A stretch of 64,000 nucleotides of DNA from Telmatospirillum sp. (GCA_031291415.1 JARLJB010000320.1:1-64000), one strand, 5' to 3'; counted from the first letter of the stretch, positions 35,110 through 44,286 are shown. Numbers and translations: made by a program. The notes: a model not told the origin generated them from the sequence alone.

Positions 35110-36012
35110 TCACGCCCCAATTCCGGGACGGAACACCCGATCCATCCGATCCCAGCAGAAATCGCCCAACAACCGTTCCAACCGTCCAGCCGTTTTATCC
35201 AAATTGATATAATGGCGAAAGCGTGACTTCAGGTTGAGGGGCCGAACACGCGGCTGCTCAGGATCAACTTCCCAGGGATGAAAATAAAAGATGGCAGGCC
35301 TTTGGTCTTTCCGATTGACCCGATTTATCGCGGCCTTACTCAGCACATAGGGCAAAAGCCGGAAGAACCCGCCCCCACCACCCGGGAAATTGCGCTCGCC
35401 AACCTGCAAGGTCGTGATCGGATATTCTTCCAGAGCGTGGCCATCGAGAGGAAAAAATGCGAAACGGGGGGCATGCGGCATCCCGTAATAGTCGCGGCGT
35501 ACCGGGTAGACGCTGGACGAATAGGCATAGCCTTCCGAAGCGAGAACGTCAAAGGCCCACAGATTACGTGTCCCGATGGAAAAGGTGGGCGCGCGATATC
35601 CGCGAACCGCCGCCCCGCTGATATCCTCCAGCACTTTTTTTGAGCGCCGGATGTCCTCGCGAAAGGCCGCGACGTCCTGCTCGTCGGCCCGACGATGTTC
35701 GGTCCCGTGGCTCGCCAGTTCATGCCCCTCGGCAACGATTCGACGCACCAAAGCCGGATGTCTCTCAGCCACCCACGCCAAGGTAAAAAACGTCGCTTTG
35801 ACGTGATGGCGGGCAAAAAGTTCCAAAATGAGATTGGTGTTCCGTTCAATCCGCCGGGGGTGTCGCTCCCAGTCTTCCCGGTGAATAACGCCCGACAAGG
35901 CTTGCACTTGAAAGTAATCCTCGACGTCAACGGACATGGCATTGACCAGGACACCATCGCGGCGAAGCGGACTGAAACTCTTCGTGCGAAAGGATATCTC
36001 TTCAGTCGTCAT
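35110..36012 (-). CDS. Polysaccharide deacetylase of the XrtA system
   Basis: 300 residues of the NodB fold. SVDVEDYFQV (residues 27-36) gives the catalytic and metal-binding Asp, ELASHGTEHRR gives metal ligands His102 and His106, YRAPTFSIG (motif 3) follows, and IFYFHPWEVDPEQPR is the motif-4/5 region of the exosortase-linked subfamily. It removes N-acetyl (or O-acetyl) groups from the exopolysaccharide, probably in the periplasm. No signal peptide is evident, so its location is uncertain. It lies 9 bases after the ATPase gene in the same operon. The ATG at 36012 is used; a start near residue 26 would also keep the motif. Confidence 0.93.
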   Translation of the reverse strand: MTTEEISFRTKSFSPLRRDGVLVNAMSVDVEDYFQVQALSGVIHREDWERHPRRIERNTNLILELFARHHVKATFFTLAWVAERHPALVRRIVAEGHELASHGTEHRRADEQDVAAFREDIRRSKKVLEDISGAAVRGYRAPTFSIGTRNLWAFDVLASEGYAYSSSVYPVRRDYYGMPHAPRFAFFPLDGHALEEYPITTLQVGERNFPGGGGGFFRLLPYVLSKAAINRVNRKDQRPAIFYFHPWEVDPEQPRVRPLNLKSRFRHYINLDKTAGRLERLLGDFCWDRMDRVFRPGIGA

Positions 36013-36021
36013 ACGCGTTCC

Positions 36022-37047
36022 TCAACCGGGATCACTATCGCCAGAGGTACCCTCAAGCAGATTTTTCTCGATGACCGAAGAAAAATACCTCAGGGCGCGG
36101 CCATGGCGTATGACCGTTTTTTCAAGTTTATCAATCCTATGAGCGACTCCAGCGGTTTCCTGAACATTTTCCCCGCCTTGGGACGGCGAAAGCATGACGC
36201 CGCCACTGCGTCCATCGGAGGTGTCGACAACCTGGTTGGTCTCGCGGGCCAGGTCTTCGGCGACGTTCCTGACGACATCCCGATCGACCTTGTGCAATTC
36301 ATCAAGGAAACAGAACAACATGATTCGTGAGCACAAGGTATTGATCTTGCGTGGTACGCCGCCGGTGTGAAGAAAAATATCAGCAAGCGCCTCTTCGGTA
36401 AACTCCGGATCGTTTTTCCATCCGACCACGGCAAGGCGATGCTGCACATACTCGCTGGTCTCCGCCGCTCCCATCGGCCCCAAATGGTAGGAGGCAATGA
36501 TCCGCTGGCGGAACTGCTCAAGATCGACACTCGCCAAGGTTCGACGAAATTGAGGTTGAGCGAGAAGGAAGCTCTGCAGCGGCACTTTGGCGCCAACCTG
36601 GAAATTCGACAACATCCGCAGTTCTTCCAGGGCCGGCGGCGGCACGTTCTGAGCCTCGTCGACCAGAAGCAGCGTACGCCTGCCCTGCCGGTGATTGTCG
36701 ACGAGAAAATCCTCGATCCGGCGTAACAGCGACGCCTTGTCAAGATTGGCAAATTGCAGATTGAACGCTGAGGCAACGGCGCGCAGCATGTCGTCGCCCC
36801 CCAGATGCGGACTGACAATTTTCGCCGCCACATATTCCTGGGCGTCGAGAGTGGCCAACAGATGTCCGAGAATGGTCGTCTTTCCGGCACCGATGTCACC
36901 GGTAATGACGATGAATCCCTCGCGCTGTTCCAATCCGAAAAACAGATGCGCCATCGCCTTGCGATGCACCGAACTTTCGAAAAAGAAACGTGGATCGGGC
37001 GTCAGTTGGAAGGGAGACGCCGACAACCCGTAGAATTCGTTATACAT
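36022..37047 (-). CDS. XrtA-associated AAA ATPase (ExeA/GspA-like)
   Basis: 341 residues. MYNEFYGLSASPFQLTPDPRFFF is the distinctive opening of the GspA/ExeA-type ATPases. Walker A is GDIGAGKTT (50-58), Walker B is LLLVDEAQN (127-135), and arginine and sensor segments follow (RIIASYHLGPM, GGVPRKINTLCSR). The C-terminal about 60 residues form a predicted coiled coil (RIDKLEKTVIRHGRALRYFSS). In exosortase A loci this ATPase is presumed to energise or assemble the export machinery. It sits between the deacetylase and outer-membrane barrel genes with spacers of 8-9 bases. Confidence 0.93.
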   Translation of the reverse strand: MYNEFYGLSASPFQLTPDPRFFFESSVHRKAMAHLFFGLEQREGFIVITGDIGAGKTTILGHLLATLDAQEYVAAKIVSPHLGGDDMLRAVASAFNLQFANLDKASLLRRIEDFLVDNHRQGRRTLLLVDEAQNVPPPALEELRMLSNFQVGAKVPLQSFLLAQPQFRRTLASVDLEQFRQRIIASYHLGPMGAAETSEYVQHRLAVVGWKNDPEFTEEALADIFLHTGGVPRKINTLCSRIMLFCFLDELHKVDRDVVRNVAEDLARETNQVVDTSDGRSGGVMLSPSQGGENVQETAGVAHRIDKLEKTVIRHGRALRYFSSVIEKNLLEGTSGDSDPG

Positions 37048-37055
37048 CGAACCGT

Positions 37056-38771
37056 CTAGAACGTCTTACGAAGGCCAACCGAAACCAAATTCTCCCGGGT
37101 ATTCCCGGAAGACTCCGATATGGTGGCCGCGTAGTAATAACCCAACGATCCCGTCAATGTCTCATTTAAGCTGTGGTTCAGCGCGAGACTTCCCTGGAAC
37201 CGTTTTGATCCATTGAGCGCGTTGTTGGTTGAACGGGTCACGGATGGCGAAAGTGCAGCTATGCCGCTTGTCGCCGGATCGAACTGATGCGACCAGGACA
37301 GATCCGCTCCCGTCACCGTCGATCGCGTCCCGGCGGCAAGCGCCGTCGAGGTGGTCGTAGCGGCAATGTTCGTGAGCAGGCGCTGTTCGGCCACCCTCCC
37401 CGCCAGGGCAAAGCTGTCTCGCAATTCATCATGACGCAGCAGCAAATTCGTATTGCGCTGCCAATAGAGCGCATTGGACCGACCGAAGGGCGACGAGGAC
37501 GGATTGGCCGACAGCCCTGAGAAGGGATCGACGAACCCGCCATTTGGACCGCGCTGGACGGCACCCAAGGCCTGTTCGAAGGAAAGAGCGTCGTTGGTCA
37601 CGCCCGTGTCTTCCGACAACCGGATGACCGTCATCGGACTGAAGTGGTGCTCGGCCAGCGCCGTCCAGTTATTGTGATCATAGCGGCGCCCAGCTCCCAG
37701 CCGCACGTCGGTATCGGGCGACGGCGTCCAGTGAACGCCGCCGCTGTAATAACCGCCGCCATATTTGCTTAGATCCGTCGTCGTATTGTGCAGGTGGTCA
37801 TGCCCACCGGCCGCCAGAAGTCCAAAACTATCGATCAAACGATATTCTGTGCCAATGTTGTGCGTTGTCTGCTCATAGGTGGCACCGCTGGAAACGTTGC
37901 GACTATAGTCCCCCGAATAATCCCAAAAAAATCGCGAGAAATAGTTGCCGTTGCGCATTTCCACGCGACCGCCATCCGTGTGGCTGTCATTCAGGGGGAC
38001 GCTGGACAGCGACGATAACGACGTTGTTTGGCTGATCTGCGATGCATTCTCGTTATGGGTTTCGTCGTGATGGTAGGACACCTGCCCCACGGCCCAGTCG
38101 CCAAATTTCTGCTGCAGACGCGGTGTCACACTGCCGGTGTAAACTCGCGTCAGATTAGTGGCTGCCGTACGGGAGCCAGCGGTAATAGCCCCATTCGACG
38201 ACGTGTTTTGCTCGCTGACGCTCCCCCGCGCATCAACGAAGAACAATTTGTCGATGAGTTCCGAATCGAAGACGCCAAGACCGTTTTCCCGATAGCCGTC
38301 CAACCGGGTGTTGGACGCATAGCGGTCATAGGCAAGATTGTAGTCAAGCGCCCCCTGCAGCCGCTTGCTGTTGACGTCGACACCGACCGACGAAGCCACG
38401 GTAGTGATGAAATCCGCCTTTTTCCCCGTGTTGGAGGACGTATTGAACCGTCCCCCTTGTGCCGTCGAAAAGACGTTGTCGGACCACTTTTCGTCGCCCT
38501 CCAGCCCCAACCGGAACCCGAACGGCCGCTGCGCCTCCACCGACGGCGTATAGCCCGGATAGGAGAGCGTCGGTGGCGATGCCGCCCCGGCGTTGGGAAA
38601 AGCAGAAAACATTTGGGCGGCGCCACCACCCGTCAACGGCGTGGCCTGTCCGATGTCGCCTGTCAGTCCGGAGTTTCCCGGAACCAACTGTGCCCAGGCA
38701 GATGGCGCCCCAACCAAGAGGGCCATCCCGAAAAACAATGCCGTTTGCGATGTGCAGAGACGCGCGCCCAT
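37056..38771 (-). CDS. XrtA-system outer-membrane beta-barrel (TIGR03016 type)
   Basis: 571 residues with a signal peptide (MGARLCTSQTALFFGMALLVGAPSAWAQ) and many alternating hydrophobic/polar strands rich in Asn, Ser, Thr and Tyr. It ends NTRENLVSVGLRKTF, a C-terminal Phe as required for BAM-dependent insertion. It is the large outer-membrane porin-like protein of the exosortase A export apparatus, whose exact role is unknown. ATG 38771 is preceded by GAGAG; a TTG at 38783 is in frame but less likely. The upstream kinase gene stops 18 bases away. Confidence 0.9.
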   Translation of the reverse strand: MGARLCTSQTALFFGMALLVGAPSAWAQLVPGNSGLTGDIGQATPLTGGGAAQMFSAFPNAGAASPPTLSYPGYTPSVEAQRPFGFRLGLEGDEKWSDNVFSTAQGGRFNTSSNTGKKADFITTVASSVGVDVNSKRLQGALDYNLAYDRYASNTRLDGYRENGLGVFDSELIDKLFFVDARGSVSEQNTSSNGAITAGSRTAATNLTRVYTGSVTPRLQQKFGDWAVGQVSYHHDETHNENASQISQTTSLSSLSSVPLNDSHTDGGRVEMRNGNYFSRFFWDYSGDYSRNVSSGATYEQTTHNIGTEYRLIDSFGLLAAGGHDHLHNTTTDLSKYGGGYYSGGVHWTPSPDTDVRLGAGRRYDHNNWTALAEHHFSPMTVIRLSEDTGVTNDALSFEQALGAVQRGPNGGFVDPFSGLSANPSSSPFGRSNALYWQRNTNLLLRHDELRDSFALAGRVAEQRLLTNIAATTTSTALAAGTRSTVTGADLSWSHQFDPATSGIAALSPSVTRSTNNALNGSKRFQGSLALNHSLNETLTGSLGYYYAATISESSGNTRENLVSVGLRKTF

Positions 38772-38789
38772 GACTTCTCTCAACCGTAT

Positions 38790-39758
38790 TCAGTAATAAC
38801 CGTATTCGGTGAAGGTCTCTTCCTGCGGAACCATATTCAATATGCACCCCACATTTCGACCCCCTTCGAGCATTTCCAGAGTTCTCTGAAGCTGCCGTTT
38901 GGATGTTCTGTCCTTTTCGACGACCACCAGAGTCTGCCCGACCTGTCCGGACAACACCGCAGCTTCGGTACTGGCAAGAACCGGCGGGGTGTCGATGATG
39001 ATAACCCGGTCCGGATAGCGGGCGGCAATATCTTGCATCAGCACGCCAAATTGCTTGCTGGCCAACATTTCGGCGGAATGCGGATAGGGGCGTCCGCCCG
39101 GCAGGAAGGACAAATTCGGAATATTGGTCCGCTGAATAAGGTCCCCAACCTGCAAGCTGCTGTCCGCCAGGATATCGACAAGGCCGACATCCGCCTTCGC
39201 CCCGAGGAGTTCCCCCATCGATCGACGATGGCAATCGGCATCGATCAGAAGAACGAAAAGATCGCGCTCAGCACTGAAGCTCATCGCCAAATTAAGAGAG
39301 ATAAAGGTCTTTCCCTCACCAGGCATCGAACTGGTGATCATGATGACGTTGTCGTTTCCACCGGTAACGCTCCTGGTTCCCTGCGGGAAAGCGACTTTCA
39401 GCAACTGCCGTTTGATGACGCGGATAGCCTCCGTATTTCCTGTCGGCGGAGACGACGGCGTGATGAAACCGGCGGCCTGCAACCGTTGAAAGTTGATCTG
39501 CAGCGGCGCCCGGCCAGACGCGGACGTCGCCGCATGTTCAGTCCGAATCACCTCCGGCACCACGGGGGCCACCGGCGGCTCGGAAACTGTCGGAACGACC
39601 GAGATCGGCTGTTCCCGAGCGGTCACGGTTTTCGATGGCGGCTCGGCCAGAGCGGGTTCTGGATGCTCGACCGGAGCAGCGCGTCTGGTGTTCAACCGAT
39701 TCGCGACACGTTCGGCGAGAGAACTCCCGTCAGGCGAATGGGGGTGATCAGCCGACAT
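38790..39758 (-). CDS. BY-type tyrosine autokinase of the XrtA system
   Basis: 322 residues. A disordered Pro-rich N-terminus (1-110) precedes the P-loop kinase domain: Walker A SSMPGEGKT (143-151), the Walker A' strand LLIDADCHRRSMG, and VIIIDTPP (Walker B). The C-terminus ends TEYGYY, a short tyrosine cluster for autophosphorylation. Bacterial tyrosine kinases of this class control polymer length together with the Wzz-like partner, encoded just upstream and overlapping by 11 bases. The start is ATG 39758 with AGGA nine bases before it; a GTG at 39764 is an option. A phosphatase-domain fusion at 1.6-3.4 kb may reverse this phosphorylation. Confidence 0.93.
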   Translation of the reverse strand: MSADHPHSPDGSSLAERVANRLNTRRAAPVEHPEPALAEPPSKTVTAREQPISVVPTVSEPPVAPVVPEVIRTEHAATSASGRAPLQINFQRLQAAGFITPSSPPTGNTEAIRVIKRQLLKVAFPQGTRSVTGGNDNVIMITSSMPGEGKTFISLNLAMSFSAERDLFVLLIDADCHRRSMGELLGAKADVGLVDILADSSLQVGDLIQRTNIPNLSFLPGGRPYPHSAEMLASKQFGVLMQDIAARYPDRVIIIDTPPVLASTEAAVLSGQVGQTLVVVEKDRTSKRQLQRTLEMLEGGRNVGCILNMVPQEETFTEYGYY

Positions 39759-41382
39759 GGTCACGAATCCTCATGAGGACGGAAGGCAAGTCGAAGCGGA
39801 CAATAAGCGACTGGTAGAATGTGGCGAGCACCAGCACCACGACATAGGCACCAAACAGACTGCCCGAGGCTATGCTGAGATTACGCCCCTCTCGGCGGCG
39901 CTTCCGCTTCCCGACGATATTTTCGACCCGAGGAACGGTACCGAAAACACGCACATTGAATTCCTCGGACAAGGTCTCGGCCGACCCGACCGTGTCATCG
40001 ATCCGTTGCAGCAGGAACACGGCGCCGACACCGACGCCCAGAGACACCAACAGCACGGCCGATACAAACAAAGGCCGATTGGGGAAAGCCGGCTGCGAAG
40101 GAACCTGCGGCGCCTCGATGATGCGGAACTGAACCTTGTCCCCGTTGTTCTCCGCCGCCTCACTGATGCGCGCGGATTCCCGTCGACCCAACAGTTCCTC
40201 GTATTTGCCTTTGATTACGCCGTATTCACGGTCCAAATCGGCTAATTCGGCTTCAACCTTGGGAGCCGTTTCGGCAAGTCCCTGAAGACGCTGAACTTCC
40301 TCTGACGCCAACCTGGCATGGCTTTGCGCCTGGGCCAGATCGCCCTCGGCCTGCACCAAACGCAATTTGATCTGTTCATAGACGGGATTGGACATCCGCC
40401 CACGACCACCGGTCGTCGCCGACGATGGTTGCTTGGACTCCTGTTCAGCCTGTTGCCTGGCTTGTTCCAAAGCCCGTTTCACCGCCACCACGTCCGGATG
40501 CTGGTCGGTGAACCGTCCTTGCAGTTGCGCAAGCTCGGCCTCCAATTGCTGCACCCGCCCCCTTGCCGAAGTTGCCACGCTCCCAGACATCGCCCCACCA
40601 CCAGAGATCACGACCTGGCCGGGTGCATCGGTATCAAGGTATTGGGGCACCGACCCAAGATTGGCCGCCAGCTGCTGGCGCAGAACGGCCAAATCTTCGA
40701 CCCGCGATCTGGCGCCGGTAAACTCTTGCTTCGCTGCGTCCAGACGTGTGGAAAAACTGGTGTTGCCGGCCCCGGCCAGGACATCGATGTGATGGGTCTT
40801 GTAGTCGGCCAGCCGTTCGTCGGCATTCTTCAACTTACGCTCGTACTCGGCAATCTGCGCTTCGATGAAATTCCGGGCGCTTTCCATGTTGGTCCGATTT
40901 TGCCCGAGATTGGTTTCCACAAAGATGTTAAGCAGCGATTCAACTATTTTTTTCGCCAATTTCGGGTTGGAATTGGAATAGGTCACAGAAAAAAGATTGC
41001 TTCCCTCCGGTCGAACCACGATCTGCTTGGCAAGACGGGCGTATAGCCCTTCCTTTTGCTGATCCGTCTGCAGATCGAGATCGAGATCGGCAGCATGAGC
41101 GACCACCGACATATTGTTTCGGTTCAGCAGCGTCCGTTGCAAGACTTCAAGCTGCTTGCCCACATCCGCCTGGACGGTGATGTTGCGCAATAACGGCGTC
41201 AGAAGATTGTCCGTATCGACATAAATACGAGTCATCGCATCGTATCTGTCGGGAAGAGTCAACACCCCGAGCCAGCCGATAACCGACAGGCTCCAAGCGA
41301 TAATCAAGATAAGCCACCGCCGACGCCAATAACGACGGACCTCGGCCCGGACCTTGGCCGGAATGTATGAGAGCACTGGCAC
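39748..41382 (-). CDS. Wzz/PCP-type chain-length determinant of the XrtA system
   Basis: 544 residues with the polysaccharide co-polymerase topology: an N-terminal helix (LILIIAWSLSVIGWLGVLTL), a long periplasmic coiled coil from about 150 to 400 (ARNFIEAQIAEYERKLKNADERL, QVQQLEAELAQLQ-like, DLDREYGVIKGKYEELLGRRESA), a Pro-rich second helix region (PSQPAFPNRPLFVSAVLLVSLGVG) and another hydrophobic segment near the C-terminus. It sets polymer length with the adjacent tyrosine kinase. The start is a GTG at 41382, because TGA lies four codons upstream in frame, with GAGAGG eleven bases away. It follows the Wza-like gene by 52 bases. Confidence 0.92.
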   Translation of the reverse strand: MPVLSYIPAKVRAEVRRYWRRRWLILIIAWSLSVIGWLGVLTLPDRYDAMTRIYVDTDNLLTPLLRNITVQADVGKQLEVLQRTLLNRNNMSVVAHAADLDLDLQTDQQKEGLYARLAKQIVVRPEGSNLFSVTYSNSNPKLAKKIVESLLNIFVETNLGQNRTNMESARNFIEAQIAEYERKLKNADERLADYKTHHIDVLAGAGNTSFSTRLDAAKQEFTGARSRVEDLAVLRQQLAANLGSVPQYLDTDAPGQVVISGGGAMSGSVATSARGRVQQLEAELAQLQGRFTDQHPDVVAVKRALEQARQQAEQESKQPSSATTGGRGRMSNPVYEQIKLRLVQAEGDLAQAQSHARLASEEVQRLQGLAETAPKVEAELADLDREYGVIKGKYEELLGRRESARISEAAENNGDKVQFRIIEAPQVPSQPAFPNRPLFVSAVLLVSLGVGVGAVFLLQRIDDTVGSAETLSEEFNVRVFGTVPRVENIVGKRKRRREGRNLSIASGSLFGAYVVVLVLATFYQSLIVRFDLPSVLMRIRDHVG

Positions 41383-41434
41383 GCGCGTTCATTCCTCTCG
41401 CAGATGATCCTGCGCGGATCGTCGTCTCATCGGA

Positions 41435-42055
41435 TCAGAAATAGCTCTGAGGAATGATCAGGACATCACCGGGCACCAACGGCGCATTCGCGGAGATATC
41501 TCCATCCTTAAGCAAATCATCCAGGCGAATCCGGTAAGAAACCTGCTTGCCGTTCTCAATGCGAGCGATCGACGCCCTGTTGCCGGCGGCATACTGCGTC
41601 AGGCCACCCGCCTGGATAAGGACATCCAAGGCAGTCAAACCATCACGATAAGGGACAGCCTGCGGCTTGGCAGCCTCACCGATCACGCGCACTTGCCGAT
41701 CAAGCGGACCGACAAAGTCCACCATGATCACCGTCACCACCGCGTCCTTGACGAAACTCGACAGCTTGTGTTCGATCTCACGCCCGATCACCGACGGCGT
41801 CTTGCCGGCAACAGGCAAATCCTCGATCAATGGAACCGAAATGCGACCATCCGGCCGCACGCGCACCGTCATCGAAAGCTCGGGATTGCGCCACACGAAT
41901 ATCTGCAGAGAATCACCGGCGCCAACCACGTAATCATTGGTGGCTGTCGCCCCCGGACTTACTGTGGCCGGAGCCACGGCCGTCGTCGAGCAGGCCTGCA
42001 CGCCACCAGCCAGAGCCAATATCACGAGAGGTCCAATCACTTTCCGCACAAACAT
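41435..42055 (-). CDS. Wza-like polysaccharide export lipoprotein
   Basis: 206 residues. A lipoprotein signal (MFVRKVIGPLVILALAGGVQAC, lipidated Cys22) precedes a polysaccharide-export domain: DYVVGAGDSLQIFVWRNPELS and VRPDGRISVPLIEDLPVAG, then a SLBB domain (QVRVIGEAAKPQAVPYRDGLTALDVLIQAGG). It should form the outer-membrane/periplasmic export channel for the glycan. ATG 42055 has a perfect AGGAGG at eight bases and is the first gene of the seven-gene XrtA operon running to 34.1 kb. An in-frame extension to 42286 overlaps the regulatory region and is rejected. It is divergent from the PilZ gene. Confidence 0.93.
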   Translation of the reverse strand: MFVRKVIGPLVILALAGGVQACSTTAVAPATVSPGATATNDYVVGAGDSLQIFVWRNPELSMTVRVRPDGRISVPLIEDLPVAGKTPSVIGREIEHKLSSFVKDAVVTVIMVDFVGPLDRQVRVIGEAAKPQAVPYRDGLTALDVLIQAGGLTQYAAGNRASIARIENGKQVSYRIRLDDLLKDGDISANAPLVPGDVLIIPQSYF

Positions 42056-42321
42056 TTGATGTTGCCTCCTGATCGGGCAGCCAACCGCAAAGCAAAACTT
42101 ACGATACCCATTCATAACTGTAAGCGAGACGGCCCACAACGAAAAACCACCAGAACGTTCATTCATAATCGTACGACACCAAGAGCATTCTCCAAAACTG
42201 TCAAGATCGCCAGCCTTCCCTCGGTGAACCACAATAAAGCGTAAAGTTTTGTTTACACTTCGACACCCCACCTTTCCACCGTCCATGGAGACTTCCTTGG
42301 GAATGCGAAAGAATTCGGACT

Positions 42322-42337
42322 CGGCACAACGCTTGCA
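42322..42337 (+). promoter_or_regulatory. Sigma-54 (-24/-12) promoter of the PilZ gene
   Basis: CGGCACAACGCTTGCA matches the RpoN consensus TGGCACG-N4-TTGCW at all core positions: GGCAC at -24, TTGCA at -12, with GG and GC at the required 12-base offset. The start of transcription would be near 42349, giving a 46-base leader before the TTG start at 42395. The rest of the 339-base region (42056-42394) holds the promoter of the divergent export operon, for which I found no matching element. Exosortase A systems are often controlled by the sigma-54 activator PrsR. Confidence 0.7.
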
Positions 42338-42394
42338 TACAAGCTCTTACTAATAAGCCTGGGAGCTCTTATCCAGAAAATCAGGAGGGGAAAA

Positions 42395-43045
42395 TTGGGA
42401 GCGGCCGCCATGTCGAATAACAGAAAGCACGGTGAACGGAGACCCGTCCAACCTGACAAAGTCGTCCAAGACCTCTTATCTTTTTTCTTGGCATCCTTCA
42501 AGAAGTCAAATTGGCGAGAACGGCTGCACACTCTAGAACAAATCGACGCTCAAATTTCCCATGACTTTGGTGGAAAAGAGCTTTGTCGATGTATTTCCAG
42601 GATGTTCACGTTCGAAATTCTTCAGAGACTTGACACTGATCTCGTTACCTGTTCGGATCAGGCGTTTATTTTCCTGAATTCTCAGGACGAACGCCATCGT
42701 CAAGCTGGCCGGGCTTGGTTTATCCTGAATCAGGTTCCCTGTGCTTTATTGGATGACGACTCCGTGATGCACATTGCCCCCGGAGCCGATCACCGCATGG
42801 CAGCACGCCACAGCGTTCATATTGCCAGTCTGGTCGCCGCCAACGATTCCTATACCGCGGCGCAACTGGTCGATATTTCGGCCACGGGTGCCAAAGTCGC
42901 CATCGACACGCCGCCGCCGGCTGGCACAGAGATCATTCTCGACATCCCTTTTCTTGGTCGAGTGGCCGGGATGGTGGTCTGGGTTGCGACTTCTTTCATC
43001 GGCGTCTTCTTCTTGTCAAATCAAATGCCGCGGGCGGTCGGTTGA
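42395..43045 (+). CDS. PilZ-domain protein (probable c-di-GMP receptor)
   Basis: 216 residues. The C-terminal about 85 residues are a PilZ domain with both c-di-GMP binding motifs: RMAAR (RxxxR, 134-138) and DISATG (DxSxxG, 160-165). The N-terminal 130 residues are helical and unassigned. The start is a TTG at 42395 because AGGAGG (42383-42388) stands six bases before it; the ATG at 42410 has no ribosome site at useful distance. It is divergent from the export operon and behind a sigma-54 element, so it probably couples c-di-GMP levels to exopolysaccharide output. A conventional terminator may be the hairpin at 43143. Confidence 0.85.
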   Translation: MGAAAMSNNRKHGERRPVQPDKVVQDLLSFFLASFKKSNWRERLHTLEQIDAQISHDFGGKELCRCISRMFTFEILQRLDTDLVTCSDQAFIFLNSQDERHRQAGRAWFILNQVPCALLDDDSVMHIAPGADHRMAARHSVHIASLVAANDSYTAAQLVDISATGAKVAIDTPPPAGTEIILDIPFLGRVAGMVVWVATSFIGVFFLSNQMPRAVG

Positions 43046-43142
43046 ACGCCTTCAGCGGTTCGCGCTTTGCTTGAACTACCTCAGGTCCGCATGTCGCTAA
43101 AATAGCTCCTATTTCCAAGGATCAAGCGCCGCCTTGGCTTAA

Positions 43143-43173
43143 GAGCGTGATTGATTGGGAACGCATCACGCTC
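43143..43173. terminator. Hairpin between convergent genes
   Basis: GAGCGTGAT (43143-43151) and ATCACGCTC (43165-43173) form a perfect 9-base stem with a 13-base loop. It lies in the 224-base gap between the PilZ gene and the convergent thymidylate-kinase-like gene, where a bidirectional terminator is expected. There is no T-run on either side, so a protein-binding site cannot be excluded. Confidence 0.4.
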
Positions 43174-43269
43174 CAGCGACAATCGCCACAAAGCGACATT
43201 CTTTACAACGTCACCGCAAGACCGTTAAGGCGAGGGGACTGACGTTGAACGACAGAAATCGAGAAAAAC

Positions 43270-44019
43270 TCAACAATCGCGTTTGATCGCTTGCGGTCCA
43301 ACAGGCCCGTCAACGCCTAAATGCTTGTCGATCAATGCTACGATCCGATCCGCTGTTTCCCGCGGCTTGGAAGAAAGGGGCAGCAGGACCGCTGCGACGT
43401 CCGAATCCTCGACGAGCGACAGATACCCCTCCGCAACCCGAACGAAATATCCCGCCTCTCGCACTTTCCCAGCGGTCAGCACGACCGTCAGGTCCGGCAT
43501 GAACCCGCCGGTTGTCTGCTGGTGCAGCCGAAAGACGGCGTCTCGCCCGAGACCTTGTCCATGGCCGAGATGAGCGATCGAATAGCCGACGAAACTATCA
43601 CAGACCACCCAGACCCCTTCGGCAAGAGCAGGAATGATTGTGTTTTGCAGATGATCCAGGCGTTGCGCGGCGTGCAGCAGCAATTCGGTCGCAGGTCCCC
43701 ACTCCCAACCTTTGGCCCCGGACAGCAACTGCCGAATCGCATCCGCGCCGGGAGCGCCACCGGGTTCCCTGCTCAAGATAACCTCAAGCCCTCTTTCACA
43801 GAGCGTCTCGGCGACCAAGCCGGTCAAGACGGCCTTTCCACACTCCTCCATCCCCTCAAGAACAACAAATTTCCCGGTTCGCCCTTCGGATTTGAGCATC
43901 CCAGTCAGATCCGTCACCACATTGGAGTAGAACTGTCGAATCCCTTCGATGTCCTCATTCAGCCCGTCCTCGCGCCCCAGGCTGTCGAACCAGGCCTCAT
44001 CAGGGTTTCGGGACGTCAT
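43270..44019 (-). CDS. Thymidylate kinase-like protein with degenerate active site
   Basis: About 249 residues. Residues about 50-240 follow dTMP kinase: FVVLEGMEECGKAVLT in the P-loop place, VILSREPGGAPGADAIR, ELLLHAAQRLDHLQNTIIPAL and VWVVCDSFVGYS. The P-loop keeps Gly-Lys but has Ala where Ser/Thr should hold Mg-ATP, and the DRY/DRF motif reads DSF, losing the Arg. Catalysis of dTMP phosphorylation is therefore doubtful. A real tmk is expected elsewhere in the genome. It has an unconserved N-terminal extension of about 48 residues. The start may be ATG 44019 or GTG 44025, the latter with GGAG five bases upstream. Confidence 0.75.
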   Translation of the reverse strand: MTSRNPDEAWFDSLGREDGLNEDIEGIRQFYSNVVTDLTGMLKSEGRTGKFVVLEGMEECGKAVLTGLVAETLCERGLEVILSREPGGAPGADAIRQLLSGAKGWEWGPATELLLHAAQRLDHLQNTIIPALAEGVWVVCDSFVGYSIAHLGHGQGLGRDAVFRLHQQTTGGFMPDLTVVLTAGKVREAGYFVRVAEGYLSLVEDSDVAAVLLPLSSKPRETADRIVALIDKHLGVDGPVGPQAIKRDC

Positions 44020-44257
44020 CGACACACGGTTTCTCCAGAATTCACCAGCGGCATAGCACGAGCCTCAATGCCGGTATAGCCTTTCGTGCAAGGATCCCCG
44101 CGTGACGCCGATCATCAGATTCAGACGTAAGCCTCTTGCCCGCAAAAAGAAATCCCCACCACGCAGATTTTCCCTTCCTTGGCAGGTTCGGCCAGTGACC
44201 CGTTTAAATGAAAGGTGCCATAGAGCGGTATCTGTAGCCAAATCCAACCGATCATGT

Positions 44258-44286
44258 TTGACTTAAGGCTTGTCGCGAATTAATCG
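44258..44286 (+). promoter_or_regulatory. Possible sigma-70 promoter upstream of the protease gene
   Basis: TTGACT (44258-44263), a 17-base spacer and TAATCG (44281-44286) lie about 88 bases before the protease ATG at 44374. The -35 is good; the -10 is weak. The surrounding 354-base gap (44020-44373) shows no gene I can support. Confidence 0.3.
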
